This document shows, piece after piece, positions 17,115 to 25,856 of a DNA stretch of 64,000 nucleotides. Every line of letters begins with the position of its first letter. Within the stretch, counting starts at the first letter, position 1. Origin of the DNA: Sphingomonas sp. Root720. Lineage in GTDB: Bacteria; Pseudomonadota; Alphaproteobacteria; Sphingomonadales; Sphingomonadaceae. Made by a program: the position numbers and the translations under genes. A model generated the notes under the pieces. That model was not told the DNA's origin. It ran no database searches and was given only the letters and a program-made list of their open reading frames with translations. Location of the stretch: the NCBI RefSeq assembly GCF_001428605.1, contig NZ_LMID01000017.1, positions 1 through 64,000 on the forward strand. The letters run 5' to 3'.

Positions 17115-17501
17115 GTGCTTTCACGTCAATCCTTCTTACTCGCACTTCTTTCCGCGCCGCTGCTCGGTGGTTGCGACGCCTTGCGGATAGGCGTCGTCGA
17201 TCATGCCGGACCGGTCGCGGCCGAGCAGTGGCACTTGTACCTTATCGTTGCCGTGGTGCTCGTTTTTGTAGCCGGGCCGGTCCTTATCCTCGTGCCGCTG
17301 ATGGCATGGCACTATCGGCTGTCCAACAAAGGCGATACGTACCAGCCGAACTGGGGCTTCTCCTGGCCCTTGGAAATCTTGGTGTGGATCCCGCCAATCG
17401 GCATCGTGATCGGACTGGGCTTTCTGTTGTGGAGTTCGACTCACCGGCTCGATCCCTATCGCCCGCTCGCCTCGCCTGTGCCGCCCGTGGAGGTGCAAGT
17501 C
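17115..17501 (+). pseudogene. cyoA: Cytochrome bo oxidase subunit II, 5' fragment
   Basis: Begins at a GTG and encodes a lipoprotein signal (LSAPLLGGC, Cys20), then the two membrane segments of CyoA (HLYLIVAVVLVFVAGPVLIL; WPLEILVWIPPIGIVIGLGFL) and the start of the soluble domain (LWSSTHRLDPYRPLAS). The normal protein is about 300-380 residues; this one ends at about residue 129 where the Tn3-family inverted repeat begins at 17502. The remainder of cyoA is not found at the other transposon end, so the break is not a simple insertion. Confidence 0.8.
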
Positions 17502-17539
17502 GGGGGTTGAGTAGCAACGGAACAGAAAACCTACATAAG
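17502..17539 (+). repeat. Left inverted repeat of the first Tn3-family unit
   Basis: Reads GGGGGTTGAGTAGCAACGG and continues to CTACATAAG at 17539. It pairs with 21962-21999 on the opposite strand with one mismatch (fifth base G versus T). Confidence 0.92.
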
Positions 17540-17547
17540 GCGCGGCT

Positions 17548-20500
17548 TCAGGCATCGTCGATGCCCGTGACGCTGGGATCACGGAGCGGCCGCAGCTCGC
17601 CGCGCGCGACCATGTCGGGGATGGTGAAGGCGTAGCGCCCGAGCATGTTGATGTGTTGGGAGCCGAGCGGCGAGAGGCGCGCGACGTCCTCGTCGAGGAT
17701 CACATGACCTTCGGTGCGGAGCTGGTTGAGCGCGGCGTCGATGTAGATCGTGTTCCAGAGCACGACCAGATTGACGACGAGCCCAAGCGCGCCGAGTTGA
17801 TCTTCTTGCCCTTCGCGGTAACGCTGACGAAGCTCACCGCGCTTGCCGTGGAATACGGTGCGGGCGAGCTGGTGACGGCTCTCGCCCCGGTTGAGCTGGA
17901 CCAGGATGCGTCGCCGGTAGGTTTCGTCATCGATGAACCGCAGCATGTAGAGCGACTTGATGAGGCGGCCAAGTTCCTGGAGCGCGCGCGCTAGCTTGGT
18001 CGGGCGATCGTTGGTCTGAAGGACACGGGTGAGCCCAGTCGCGCGCACGACGCCGAGTTTGAGCGATCCGGCCAGGCGCAGCAGGTCATCCCAGTGCTCG
18101 ACGATCAGCTTGGTGTTGATCCTGTTCGACGCGAGGTCGTCCAGCACACCGTAATCGGCCTTTCCATCGACACGCCAGAACCGCGCGCCGCCGATATCGG
18201 CGATGCGCGGCGAGAACTGGAGCCCGAGGAGGTAGAAAACGCCGAAAATCGTGTCGGTATAGCCGGCCGTATCGGTCATGATTTCGCTTGGCCGCAATTC
18301 GGTTTCCTGGTCGAGCACGACCGCCAGCAGATGGAGGCTGTCGCGCAACGTACCGGGGACCGTCACGGCATTCAGCCCGGAAAAACGGTCGGAAACCAGA
18401 TTGTACCAGGTGACGCCGCGTTCGCGCCCGAAATAGCGCGGGTTCGGGCCGGCGTGGATCGTGCGGACCGGCACGGTGAATCGCAGCCCATCGGCCGAGG
18501 CGACCTCGCCGCCGCCCCAGGCACGGGTCAGTGGAATCCTGTTATGCGCGGCGACCAGTAGCGCGTTGGCCGCCGTCAGCGTTTCGGCCCGCATGAAGTT
18601 CTGCTTCACCCAGCTCAGCCGCGACCGGCGCAAGGCGGGGACCTCCGAGCGGACAAGCGGCTCGAACCCGGTATTGGTTGCCTCCGCGACAAGCACTGCA
18701 CAGATCGTGGTCGCTATATCCTCAGCGCGCGCATTGCCCTCACTGGCATGAGTGAACGCTGCCCCGAACCCCGTTCGCGCGTGCATCTCCAGGATCAGCT
18801 CGGGGAGATCGAGCCGCGGCAGTCGCGCATCGATCGCATTATGCAGGTTGGTGAGGCTCAATGGCTCGTCGATCTTATCGAGCGGTGCGATTGATAGGTC
18901 GGCGGCGCTCGCGGTCTTCGTAATTGTCACCGCATCGTTGTCCGGCACGCGCGCGGCTGTTTCGCGGTAGGCAAGATCGAGCCGCGCCGAAAGTTTGGCG
19001 ATTTCCTCGTCGCCAGCGACCGCCACGCCGACCGTGCGGCATACCGTCGGTCGCGCCGCCTCCCAGCCAGCTCCCGTCAGTAGGCCCTTGCGAGGATCGG
19101 CATAGCGAAGTGAGCGAACGGGAAAGACGTCGCGGCGACGGATGGCGCGGCGTAGTCGGTCGAGCGTACAAAGCCGGTATCCGATCAGATCGAATGCACC
19201 GTCCGCGGTCTTCAGCTGGCGGGCCCAGGCCTTGGGTACGAAAGATGTTGGTACCGGTCCACGGCGCTTTTCACCCTGGTGAACTCTCCGCAGGTGATCG
19301 ACCGCGTCCAACAGCGGCTGCCCCGCTGGCGCCGCCGCAAGATCGAGCCCAGCAAGCATCTTCGGCAGATAGCGCATCGTGCCAGTCTGCTGGCGCAACT
19401 CGACGAAGTAGCTCTCGTCGGTCGGCCGGGCGAGCAGGTTCACCTGCGCGACGGCCTCGGTCAGCGCTGCCCGGTCGACGAGCGCGAACACGGCTGCGCG
19501 GACCTCGGTGTCGCCGATACTGTCATCGAGCAGCACCGCCCCGACATCGCGAAGCCGGAGCGATGCGGCGTCGAGATCGCGCAGTGAGCGCATCCGCGCC
19601 TCCTTGGCGTTGATGCGCGCATTGGAGAACATCTTGGTCGACACGGCGTCGAACAGGTCGATGACATCGTCGCTGGCCGACGCTTCAAGCGTCCGGATGA
19701 AGGCAACCAGGGTCGCCGCGCGGCGATCGTCCGGCAACCGGGCGACGGCCTGCGCTTTCGCGGCGCCGGCAAATCGCGCTAATGCGGCGGCCTTGCCGGG
19801 CGGTACGCGGTCGAGTTCGGGCAAGCCTGTGGTGAATGTACGGATTTCGGTCAGTCGGTCGATGGCCCGGCTGATCTCAGGGCCGCTTTGCAGATATGGC
19901 CCATCACGGAGTCGATCGAGCGGGCTTTGCCGTCCATCTTCGGCAACAGCGACGAGCGTATCGAGCCGGGTACGTTGCTCTGACGTCAGCTTGTCGACCA
20001 GGCGGCGATGGACGTGCGCGGCGACTCGCGTGCGGACCCGTGCGATATCGCGCTCGAGGACGGACAATCCCGGTAACATCACCTTGAACTCGAGCAGCCA
20101 TGTCGCGGCTGCGTCGAACAGGGCCGACGGTCGATCGGTGCCCGTCCAGCACAGCGCATACAGGAAACGATGCAATCGGAACGCGACGCCGGGATCGGAG
20201 AAGACTCGGTAGCCATAATGAATGCGGATGCGCGGGCCGTGCCGCCATCGTCCCTTGGTCGCGCAATATCGCGCCATTAGTTCGGCCGATCCGTCGATCG
20301 CCAGTTGGTCGCCAGCAAATCGCGTGACGGACGCAGGTATTTGCGCCGGATCTTCGAGAAAAGTGCCGAGCAGCCTCAACGAGCCAAGCTGCACCGCGAC
20401 ACCGAGCCGGTTGTGGTCGCCGCGGTGTGCGCCGATGAACGCCCGGTCCGCATCGTCGAGATGAAAGTGCCGCGCCAGCTGTTCCGAGGTCGGATCGCCT

Positions 20501-20553
20501 ACGAAGCGACCATATCGCAGTGCCTGGTCGTCCGAGAGAAAGCTGACTGGCAC
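17548..20553 (-). CDS. tnpA: Tn3-family DDE transposase
   Basis: A 1001-residue transposase, full length for the family. The N-terminal DNA-binding region opens with MPVSFLSDDQALRYGRF, and the C-terminal RNase H-like domain is intact: the first catalytic Asp lies in ATVYTDTIFG-like context (SEIMTDTAGYTDTIFG), followed by the segment LQFSPRIADI and, near the end, GELRQRYREGQEDQLGALGLVVN with the conserved Glu, then NTIYIDAALNQLR. The gene stops 9 bases inside the left inverted repeat. It is 9 bases downstream of tnpR and probably co-transcribed with it. Confidence 0.95.
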   Translation of the reverse strand: MPVSFLSDDQALRYGRFVGDPTSEQLARHFHLDDADRAFIGAHRGDHNRLGVAVQLGSLRLLGTFLEDPAQIPASVTRFAGDQLAIDGSAELMARYCATKGRWRHGPRIRIHYGYRVFSDPGVAFRLHRFLYALCWTGTDRPSALFDAAATWLLEFKVMLPGLSVLERDIARVRTRVAAHVHRRLVDKLTSEQRTRLDTLVAVAEDGRQSPLDRLRDGPYLQSGPEISRAIDRLTEIRTFTTGLPELDRVPPGKAAALARFAGAAKAQAVARLPDDRRAATLVAFIRTLEASASDDVIDLFDAVSTKMFSNARINAKEARMRSLRDLDAASLRLRDVGAVLLDDSIGDTEVRAAVFALVDRAALTEAVAQVNLLARPTDESYFVELRQQTGTMRYLPKMLAGLDLAAAPAGQPLLDAVDHLRRVHQGEKRRGPVPTSFVPKAWARQLKTADGAFDLIGYRLCTLDRLRRAIRRRDVFPVRSLRYADPRKGLLTGAGWEAARPTVCRTVGVAVAGDEEIAKLSARLDLAYRETAARVPDNDAVTITKTASAADLSIAPLDKIDEPLSLTNLHNAIDARLPRLDLPELILEMHARTGFGAAFTHASEGNARAEDIATTICAVLVAEATNTGFEPLVRSEVPALRRSRLSWVKQNFMRAETLTAANALLVAAHNRIPLTRAWGGGEVASADGLRFTVPVRTIHAGPNPRYFGRERGVTWYNLVSDRFSGLNAVTVPGTLRDSLHLLAVVLDQETELRPSEIMTDTAGYTDTIFGVFYLLGLQFSPRIADIGGARFWRVDGKADYGVLDDLASNRINTKLIVEHWDDLLRLAGSLKLGVVRATGLTRVLQTNDRPTKLARALQELGRLIKSLYMLRFIDDETYRRRILVQLNRGESRHQLARTVFHGKRGELRQRYREGQEDQLGALGLVVNLVVLWNTIYIDAALNQLRTEGHVILDEDVARLSPLGSQHINMLGRYAFTIPDMVARGELRPLRDPSVTGIDDA

Positions 20554-20562
20554 CGCTTCACG

Positions 20563-21180
20563 CTATGCCGCTGCCGCGGATCTGGTCCCGCGCTTGGCCA
20601 ACAGTTCGCTGGCCCGCTCTCGCGGCTGTCCTTTGGCGTCGACATAGGCATAGAGTGTCGACACCGATACTCCGAGCTGGACAGCGACGTCGCGCGCGGC
20701 ATTGTCGCGGTCTGCCATCAACGCCATTGCGGCCTTCAACTTCTGTTTCGTCATCACCCGTGGCCGCCCGCCCGCGCGGCCACGGGCCCTGGCCGCAGCC
20801 AGCCCTGCCATCGTGCGCTCGTGGATCAGGTCGCGCTCGAACTCGGCCAGGGTTGCGAAGATGCCGAACACTAACCGGCCCGTGACGGTCGTCGTATCGA
20901 TATCGCCGGTCAGCACCTTCAGGCCGACGCCGCGCTTCTGCAGATCTCCGACCAGCCCGACGACGTGAGGCAGCGACCGTCCAATTCGGTCGAGCTTCCA
21001 GACAACAAGAGCGTCGCCATCACGCATGATATCGATTGCCTTGTCGAGCCCAGGCCGTTCGGTCGTACGGCCCGAGCAAACGTCGTCGAAGATCCGGTTG
21101 CATCCGGCACGATCGAGCGCATCACGTTGCAGATCGAGATTCTGCTCGCCCGTCGACACCCGCATGTACCCGATCAGCAT
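20563..21180 (-). CDS. tnpR: Tn3-family serine resolvase
   Basis: A 205-residue resolvase: catalytic Ser in MLIGYMRVSTGEQNLDLQ, the VVWKLDRIGRSLPHVVGLV arginine motif, and a C-terminal helix-turn-helix (DVAVQLGVSVSTLYAYV). It resolves replicative cointegrates at a res site that should lie directly upstream, between 21181 and 21396, and probably represses tnpR-tnpA from there. Confidence 0.93.
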   Translation of the reverse strand: MLIGYMRVSTGEQNLDLQRDALDRAGCNRIFDDVCSGRTTERPGLDKAIDIMRDGDALVVWKLDRIGRSLPHVVGLVGDLQKRGVGLKVLTGDIDTTTVTGRLVFGIFATLAEFERDLIHERTMAGLAAARARGRAGGRPRVMTKQKLKAAMALMADRDNAARDVAVQLGVSVSTLYAYVDAKGQPRERASELLAKRGTRSAAAA

Positions 21181-21396
21181 CGACGCCCGCTCCCTCTTGC
21201 ATCAATCTATCGAACGATGGGTTTACCGGCTATAGGTTTCTGGACGGGTAGATGTGAGATTGAAGGCCGTCCAGTGGGTCGATCGCGTTCGTCGGACCGC
21301 TTCGCATCAAACCGGGGTTTGTTGTGACCGCATGGTTCAGCGTTGCATCTGGCCCTCGAGCAATGTATGCACGATAATGTCAATACAGGAAGTTTT
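21181..21396. promoter_or_regulatory. Probable res site and divergent promoters
   Basis: About 215 bases separate tnpR from brnT. In this family the res site and the tnp promoter lie directly upstream of tnpR. The sequence is locally less GC-rich around 21200-21240 and has short repeats such as ATGG-GTTTACCGG, but I could not define the three resolvase subsites by eye. Confidence 0.4.
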
Positions 21397-21684
21397 GTGA
21401 TATTTGAGTGGGACGACGACAAGGCCGCTGCCAACCTGCGCAAGCACCATGTCGCATTCGAGCTGGCTGAGCTGGTCTGGGATGATCCCGCCCATATCAT
21501 CGTGTTTGATCGCTATGAAAACGACGAAGAACGCTGGCACGCGATTGGCTTGGTACGCGGCATATTGATCTTAACGGTCGTCCACACGCTCCCCACGGGT
21601 GACGATGAGAACAGCATACGTATTATCAGCGCCCGAAAAGCGACAGCCGATGAAAGGAAACGTTATGAAGCACAAGATGACTGA
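21397..21684 (+). CDS. brnT: BrnT-family toxin
   Basis: The GTG at 21397 is chosen because AGGAAG lies 4 bases upstream and the protein then begins at the usual BrnT start (VIFEWDDDKAAANLRKH). The 95-residue product shows the BrnT pattern: HHVAFELAELVWDDP, RYENDEERWHAIGLVRG, ILTVVHT, and IISARKATADERKRYE at the end. BrnT is a RelE-fold ribonuclease that blocks translation. It overlaps brnA by 20 bases and travels as a transposon passenger. Confidence 0.92.
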   Translation: MIFEWDDDKAAANLRKHHVAFELAELVWDDPAHIIVFDRYENDEERWHAIGLVRGILILTVVHTLPTGDDENSIRIISARKATADERKRYEAQDD

Positions 21685-21949
21685 GGCTGACATAGCGGCC
21701 CAAATTGCGCAGCTAGTGGACATGCCTGACACTGACATCGACACGGCGGATATTCCCGAGGCACCGATTGAGAATTGGGCTTTGGCAAAGCGTCCCGGTC
21801 TTTACAAGCCGCGCAAAAAACCCGTTACCCTGCGGCTCGATACCGATGTGGTGAGCTGGTTCAAGGATCACGCGCAATCGGGGGGATACCAGACCGAAAT
21901 AAACCGCGTGCTGCGCCGTTATGTCCATGACAACGCGGACCGGAGATAA
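21665..21949 (+). CDS. brnA: BrnA-family antitoxin
   Basis: Starts at ATG 21665 (MKHKMTEADIAAQIAQL). The 94-residue protein has a disordered acidic N-terminal half (DMPDTDIDTADIPEAP) and the BrnA ribbon-helix-helix at the end (KPVTLRLDTDVVSWFKDHAQ, then YQTEINRVLRRYV). It neutralises BrnT and represses the operon as a complex. The stop lies 12 bases before the right inverted repeat. Confidence 0.92.
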   Translation: MKHKMTEADIAAQIAQLVDMPDTDIDTADIPEAPIENWALAKRPGLYKPRKKPVTLRLDTDVVSWFKDHAQSGGYQTEINRVLRRYVHDNADRR

Positions 21950-21961
21950 GCGGCTGCTTGG

Positions 21962-21999
21962 CTTATGTAGGTTTTCTGTTCCGTTGCTACTCAAACCCC
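21962..21999 (-). repeat. Right inverted repeat of the first Tn3-family unit
   Basis: Read on the minus strand it begins GGGGTTTGAGTAGCAACGG and ends CTACATAAG. It is the partner of 17502-17539. The istA reading frame runs into it and terminates there. Confidence 0.92.
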
Positions 22000-22850
22000 A
22001 AGAAGCGCCGATTGCGCAGCCGCGCCAGGATCCAGCGCTCCACGATCAACACTGCGCCCTCGACCTTTCCTTTGTCGCGCGGCCGCCGACTCCGGGTAGG
22101 CAGGATCGTCGTATCGTAATGCTCGGCCATCGCCGCAAAGGTCGCGCTGAGCGTGGGCTCGAACCATAGCGCTTTGGCAACGCCCGCTTTCAGATTGTCG
22201 CACACGATCGCGCGCGGAACGCCGCCAACAAAGGCCAATGCCCGGCACTGCGCGTCGATCCAATCCGGCAACTGCTGGCTCAAGCTGGCCATTGCGAAGG
22301 TGAAGGATGAAGCACCCAGCACCGCTACGAAGATCTGTGCCTGGGTGATGACGCCGGTCACAGGATCGATCAGCGGCACAGTCTGCCCAGCATAATCGGT
22401 TTGCAGGACAGCGCCCGCCTCATGCCGATTGCGAAAGCTGACATGGGTCCGCCGCTGGAAGGACAGAAACCGATCGCAAAACCAGGTATAGCCGTAGCCA
22501 TTGGGATGGGCAGCCCGATATTCTTGCCACAGCAAAACCAGCGTCACGCCCTTGCGCTTGATCTCCCGCGCAACCACTGGCCAGTCCGGCTCGCCCAGAT
22601 CCTGAGGAGGGCGGCCGACACGGCGGAACACCAGCCGTTCGATCGCTGCGTCATCGTCGTAGCCGGCCGGCAACGGCCAGCCTGTCAGCCCAGCCTCGCG
22701 CGCCCGCAGTAAATAGGTCGACACCGTCGTCTTGCTAAGCTTCAGCCGCTCTGACACGGCCCGTACCGACAAACCCTGATCGTAGGTCAGCCGGAGGATC
22801 GATCGCATGTCCTTCACGTCGGTTCGTCTCGTCTGCTTCCGCCTTGGCAT
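21987..22850 (-). pseudogene. istA: IS21-family transposase IstA, 3' truncated
   Basis: The ATG at 22850 follows a GGGAGGGG ribosome-binding sequence. The product has an N-terminal helix-turn-helix (ILRLTYDQGLSVRAVSERL, LSKTTVSTYL) and part of the DDE integrase core: first Asp in VLQTDYAGQTVPLID, second in IVCDNLKAGV, and Glu in KGKVEGAVLIVERW. About 288 of the usual 490-500 residues remain, ending LRNRRFLGF just before Tn3 sequence. Inactive without the C-terminus and istB. Confidence 0.88.
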
Positions 22851-23022
22851 CACCCCTCCCATCGCAACGATGAGGAGCAACAATGCCAGAGCGGCGCATC
22901 ACAAAACCTAACCTTGATCCTGTCCCAAACCCTGTCCGGGATTTAGCGGAATCACTGTCCCGTATTCAATGAAATGCCTGTCCGCGATTTAGTGAAATCA
23001 CTGTCCGGGATTTTCCGAAACA
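22000..23022 (-). mobile_element. IS21-family element, truncated by the Tn3 unit
   Basis: Only the istA-proximal end survives. The outer end is at 23021-23022 (TG on the minus strand, TGTTTCGG...) and carries four 23-bp tandem repeats (22932-23022). The inner side is cut at 21999/22000 by the Tn3 right end; istB is absent here. The outer end interrupts a traG-like gene. Confidence 0.8.
22932..23022. repeat. Four 23-bp tandem repeats at the IS21 terminus
   Basis: CTGTCC starts at 22932, 22955, 22978 and 23001, exactly 23 bases apart. The first, third and fourth units share GGATTTAG or GCGATTTAG cores; the second is diverged. The last unit ends in GAAACA at the element boundary. IS21-family ends typically carry such multiple transposase-binding repeats. 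Confidence 0.85.
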
Positions 23023-23023
23023 C

Positions 23024-24679
23024 GCAACCCGGGCCGAGGCAGCCTCGAACGGCGTCGCTGCAGGAGGGATGTCGCTCGGAAGCTATGCCGGCATCGGCGC
23101 GGTGAACGGCGAAACGGCGACGATCGCCGGCTTCATGCTGATGAGCATCCCGTTTTTGGCGGGCGGGCTTGCACGGGGCGCGATGTCGATCGCGGGACAG
23201 GCGACGTCGATGCTGGCGCCGGCGCAGAATGCCGCGGAAGCTGCTGCGCTGGAGCAGACCACCGGCAACTACTCCTACGGAAATGTAAGTTGGGCGAACT
23301 CGACCTCGAACATGCGGCAGGCCGACCAGTGGCAGACGGCGCCGAGCTTCATGGGTGGCGCGGCGAGCGTCGGCTGGCGCCAGGACAACGGCGCCGTGAT
23401 CAGCGGCTTCGGCAATGGCCAGGAAGTGTTCGACACCGGTGGCGCGATCTCGCGGCTCTCATTCACCCCAACCGTGACAACCGGCACCGTCGCGGAATGG
23501 CGGGAGATGGCGAGCGAGGCGCACCGTCATTCGCAAGCCTACGACAATGCGGCTCAGGAGATGCTCACCTGGACCAAGACCGATCGGAGTGCGCACGGGA
23601 CGTCCAGCGAGCGCTCGTCAGGCTGGGATTCGAGCAGCGGCCGCTCGTCGAACACGTCTGTTGAGCAGTTCGATCGAAGAACCGGCAGCAGCTCGCAGGG
23701 GTTGGAGGATCGCTCGTCAACGGGTCAGAGCCTGACTTCGTCCGACGGGCACGACCGATCAGCCGGTACCATCAATCAGGTGTCCGGCTCTCTATCGGCA
23801 GGATTGGGCGGTGGTCAGCAAGGCGCAGGCGGCGGGCGACGCGGTATCGGCAGAGTTCTCGGCCGTTTGCCGGGAGTGGGCGGCACCGTCACGACGCAAG
23901 GTCAGCAGCAGGACACGTTGCGGCATGGGACGACGGATAGTCGTTCGTCTGATAGTTCCAGCACCGCAAGTAGCGGGGTCCGGGACGAACACTCCAACGG
24001 TTCGGGCGCAACGTCGTCCGATGGCACCTATGATCGCTCGGGCGTGTTCAGCCGCGCCTCGACGACTTCCAGTTCTTCCCTCACCCACGAGCAGGCGCTG
24101 GCGCGCGCCCGGTCGTATACGGAGACGGCTCGGCAGCTTGAGGAATTGTCGCAGCAGCTCTCCCGCGACGCGAGTTACGCCGAAACGCACGGCATGCAGC
24201 TAAGCGAGAACATGAGCCAGGATCTAGCGCAGTGGTACCGGGCGCAACAGGCCTCAAACCCGGGTCTGGATGCTCCGGAGCTGTGGGCGACCGATCTCAG
24301 CGACCACCAGCGTGCCGTTCGGCAGGAGATGGTCGCTCGCTGGATGCGCGAGAAGCAGGACGACATTCGCGAGGAGATTGCCGGCAAGCTTCAAGAACCA
24401 AACCTGGTCGAGGTGAGCAGGCCGAGTGTCGATAGTGCGGCGGACGTGGCAGCCTCGTATCGTCCACATGGCGTACCCGGCATTCCGTCTGGTCCGGCCG
24501 GCGGCGATCCTCGGGCCGCTCAGTCCATTATCGAGGCCGGCGGGGACCGCCTTGAGGGCGATCGTGCCGCTGCGCGGGCTGCTCGGACGAATGCCGTGCA
24601 GGGTTGGGTCGACATTCAGCTAGAGGTGAATCGCGATCACAACCGCGGCTTCTTCAATGATCCGAAGCTGCGGGAGTAA
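23024..24679 (+). pseudogene. traG: TraG-like mating-pair protein, C-terminal portion
   Basis: Open reading continues from the IS21 boundary at 23023 (ATRAAEAASNGVAAGG) through the ATG at 23069, showing the 5' part has been lost to the IS. The first 75 residues are hydrophobic and match the last membrane segments of F-type TraG (IAGFMLMSIPFLAGGLARGAM). The NYSYGNVSWANSTSNM stretch and long Ser/Gly-rich region (residues 170-340) followed by coiled-coil-like helices are typical of the TraG C-terminal domain, which stabilises mating pairs and takes part in entry exclusion. Roughly the last 550 of 900-1000 residues remain. Confidence 0.8.
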
Positions 24680-24687
24680 CCTCGGTG

Positions 24688-24891
24688 TTAAAGCGCGAAA
24701 AAGAAGTACCCGATTACGCCAGCAAGAAGTGCATAGGCGACCAAATAGGCAGCCGCGCTCGCTCGGCTGACATTGCCATTGGCATCGGTGACGGGATCGT
24801 GAGGCTCAAAACCGTCGTCGACGTACTGAACGATCGGACCCGCAGAGTTATCCTGGGTGATCAAGTATGTCGCGGTGTCAAGCTTGAGCAT
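24688..24891 (-). CDS. Small single-pass membrane protein
   Basis: The ATG at 24891 (MLKLDTATYLITQ) has GGAGG 5 bases upstream, which decides the start over one 24 bases earlier. The 67-residue product has a polar N-terminal half and a C-terminal membrane segment (AAYLVAYALLAGVIGYFFFAL). It is convergent with the traG remnant. No family is recognised. Confidence 0.55.
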   Translation of the reverse strand: MLKLDTATYLITQDNSAGPIVQYVDDGFEPHDPVTDANGNVSRASAAAYLVAYALLAGVIGYFFFAL

Positions 24892-24915
24892 AAAGCCTCC
24901 GAACCTGTCTAACAT

Positions 24916-25137
24916 ACAAGGCTTTAGGTTCGATCACAAGCAATGGAGATTGCGGCTGATGGCTGGGCGGCGGCGCCGGACGGCCGACGGCACCGGCCAA
25001 TACCTAAGCTGTCAGGCACCGCATCACGCTAACAGCGCAGCCTGTGGATTGCAGGCATGACCGCGAGACCGTTGCCGAGACGATCACCGGCACGATTGCC
25101 AAGTGGCGCTGCCACAGTGGCCAAGTGGCCGGCATGA
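24916..25137. other. Short non-coding stretch
   Basis: About 220 bases with no convincing gene on either strand; only short frames lacking start signals. Confidence 0.4.
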
Positions 25138-25728
25138 TCATCGAGTTCCTAAATCCGCGCTGAGGTTGCGCTCAGCCGACCGCGGATGAAGGGCGCGCCG
25201 CACCTCGTCGGTGATCGTGTAGACGGCCTGGCGCTGGGCGCCGCGATTATGGTGGTCGACGCGGTAGCCCTGATAGTGACGCTGCATGAGGCCGGCCCTG
25301 ACGAGTTCCGAGACGGCGCGGCTCACGTTGGTGCGGCCGGAGAGACGGATCCGTTTCTGAACTTCCGCAGCGATCAGCCGTTCGGCGGCCGCCGTGTCGG
25401 ACGGAAGCTCATTGCGCTGCTTGAGCTCCGCTCGTACCTTGTCGGCGATCGCAAGGCGGCGGGGGTCACGCCGGGCGACGGGCACCAGGGCATCGCAGAG
25501 CCAGTCCCGCACCGGCACCTGGCGGTCACCTTCACGGACATATGGGCCGGCAGAGCCGCTTTGGGCGCTAGCCTGCGCGATCAAGTTGAGCACCATGAAG
25601 CTGTAGCGTGGGCGCTCGCAAACTGCCGTCAGGCGATCGAGCAGGCCGGGCAGGTCCAGCGCGGGTGCATCCTGCGGCGCTGCTCGTTCCGCATTGCCTG
25701 CGGCGGCGAGGAAATCTGGCTGGAACAT
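25138..25728 (-). CDS. Conserved plasmid protein with winged-helix-like C-terminus, copy 1
   Basis: A 196-residue protein clearly paralogous to the product at 59526-60092. Shared blocks: SRPRY(S/A)FMVLNLIAQ, then (P/L)RDWLCDAL.P, then RDPRR.A, and SGRTNVSRAVSELVRAGL followed by RHYQGYRVDHHNRGAQRQAVY, which looks like a winged helix (recognition helix and wing) near residues 128-170. I know no function; a DNA-binding regulator or replication/transfer accessory is the best guess. Both copies have the same bipartite motif immediately upstream. The next gene upstream is parE, transcribed in the same direction. Confidence 0.65.
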   Translation of the reverse strand: MFQPDFLAAAGNAERAAPQDAPALDLPGLLDRLTAVCERPRYSFMVLNLIAQASAQSGSAGPYVREGDRQVPVRDWLCDALVPVARRDPRRLAIADKVRAELKQRNELPSDTAAAERLIAAEVQKRIRLSGRTNVSRAVSELVRAGLMQRHYQGYRVDHHNRGAQRQAVYTITDEVRRALHPRSAERNLSADLGTR

Positions 25729-25734
25729 GAGAAC

Positions 25735-25768
25735 GAATCAAGCACATCTCGATTCTCATGTGAATCCC
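25735..25768 (-). promoter_or_regulatory. Conserved bipartite upstream motif, copy 1
   Basis: Read in the gene's direction: GGGATTCAC, a 12-nt spacer, then ATGTGCTTGATTC, ending 6 bases before the start at 25728. The same two blocks with the same 12-nt spacing precede the paralogue (60102-60135), while the spacers differ. Its position suggests an operator or promoter. Confidence 0.6.
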
Positions 25769-25856
25769 TCTTTTTGCGGCGCGTCCATTTTATCGAGGTT
25801 TCGCGTGTCTGGCTCGCAAGCCGGCATAGCCGCCAGAACGCCTGTGCGCCCGGACC

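Larger units (their letters stand above)
17502..21999. mobile_element. Tn3-family transposon carrying brnTA
   Basis: A 4.5-kb unit bounded by 38-bp inverted repeats starting GGGG (17502-17539 and 21962-21999), which differ at one position. It holds tnpA and tnpR, both on the minus strand, and a brnT-brnA toxin-antitoxin passenger near the right end. The 5 bases outside the left end (AAGTC) do not match those outside the right end (AAGAA), and the two flanks belong to different genes (cyoA and istA), so it was left here by recombination or adjacent deletion rather than a single transposition. Confidence 0.9.

Noticed and set aside
22932..23022. Regular 23-bp repeats as a CRISPR array
   Set aside because: The repeats are directly tandem without spacers and sit at an IS21 end; they are transposase-binding repeats.
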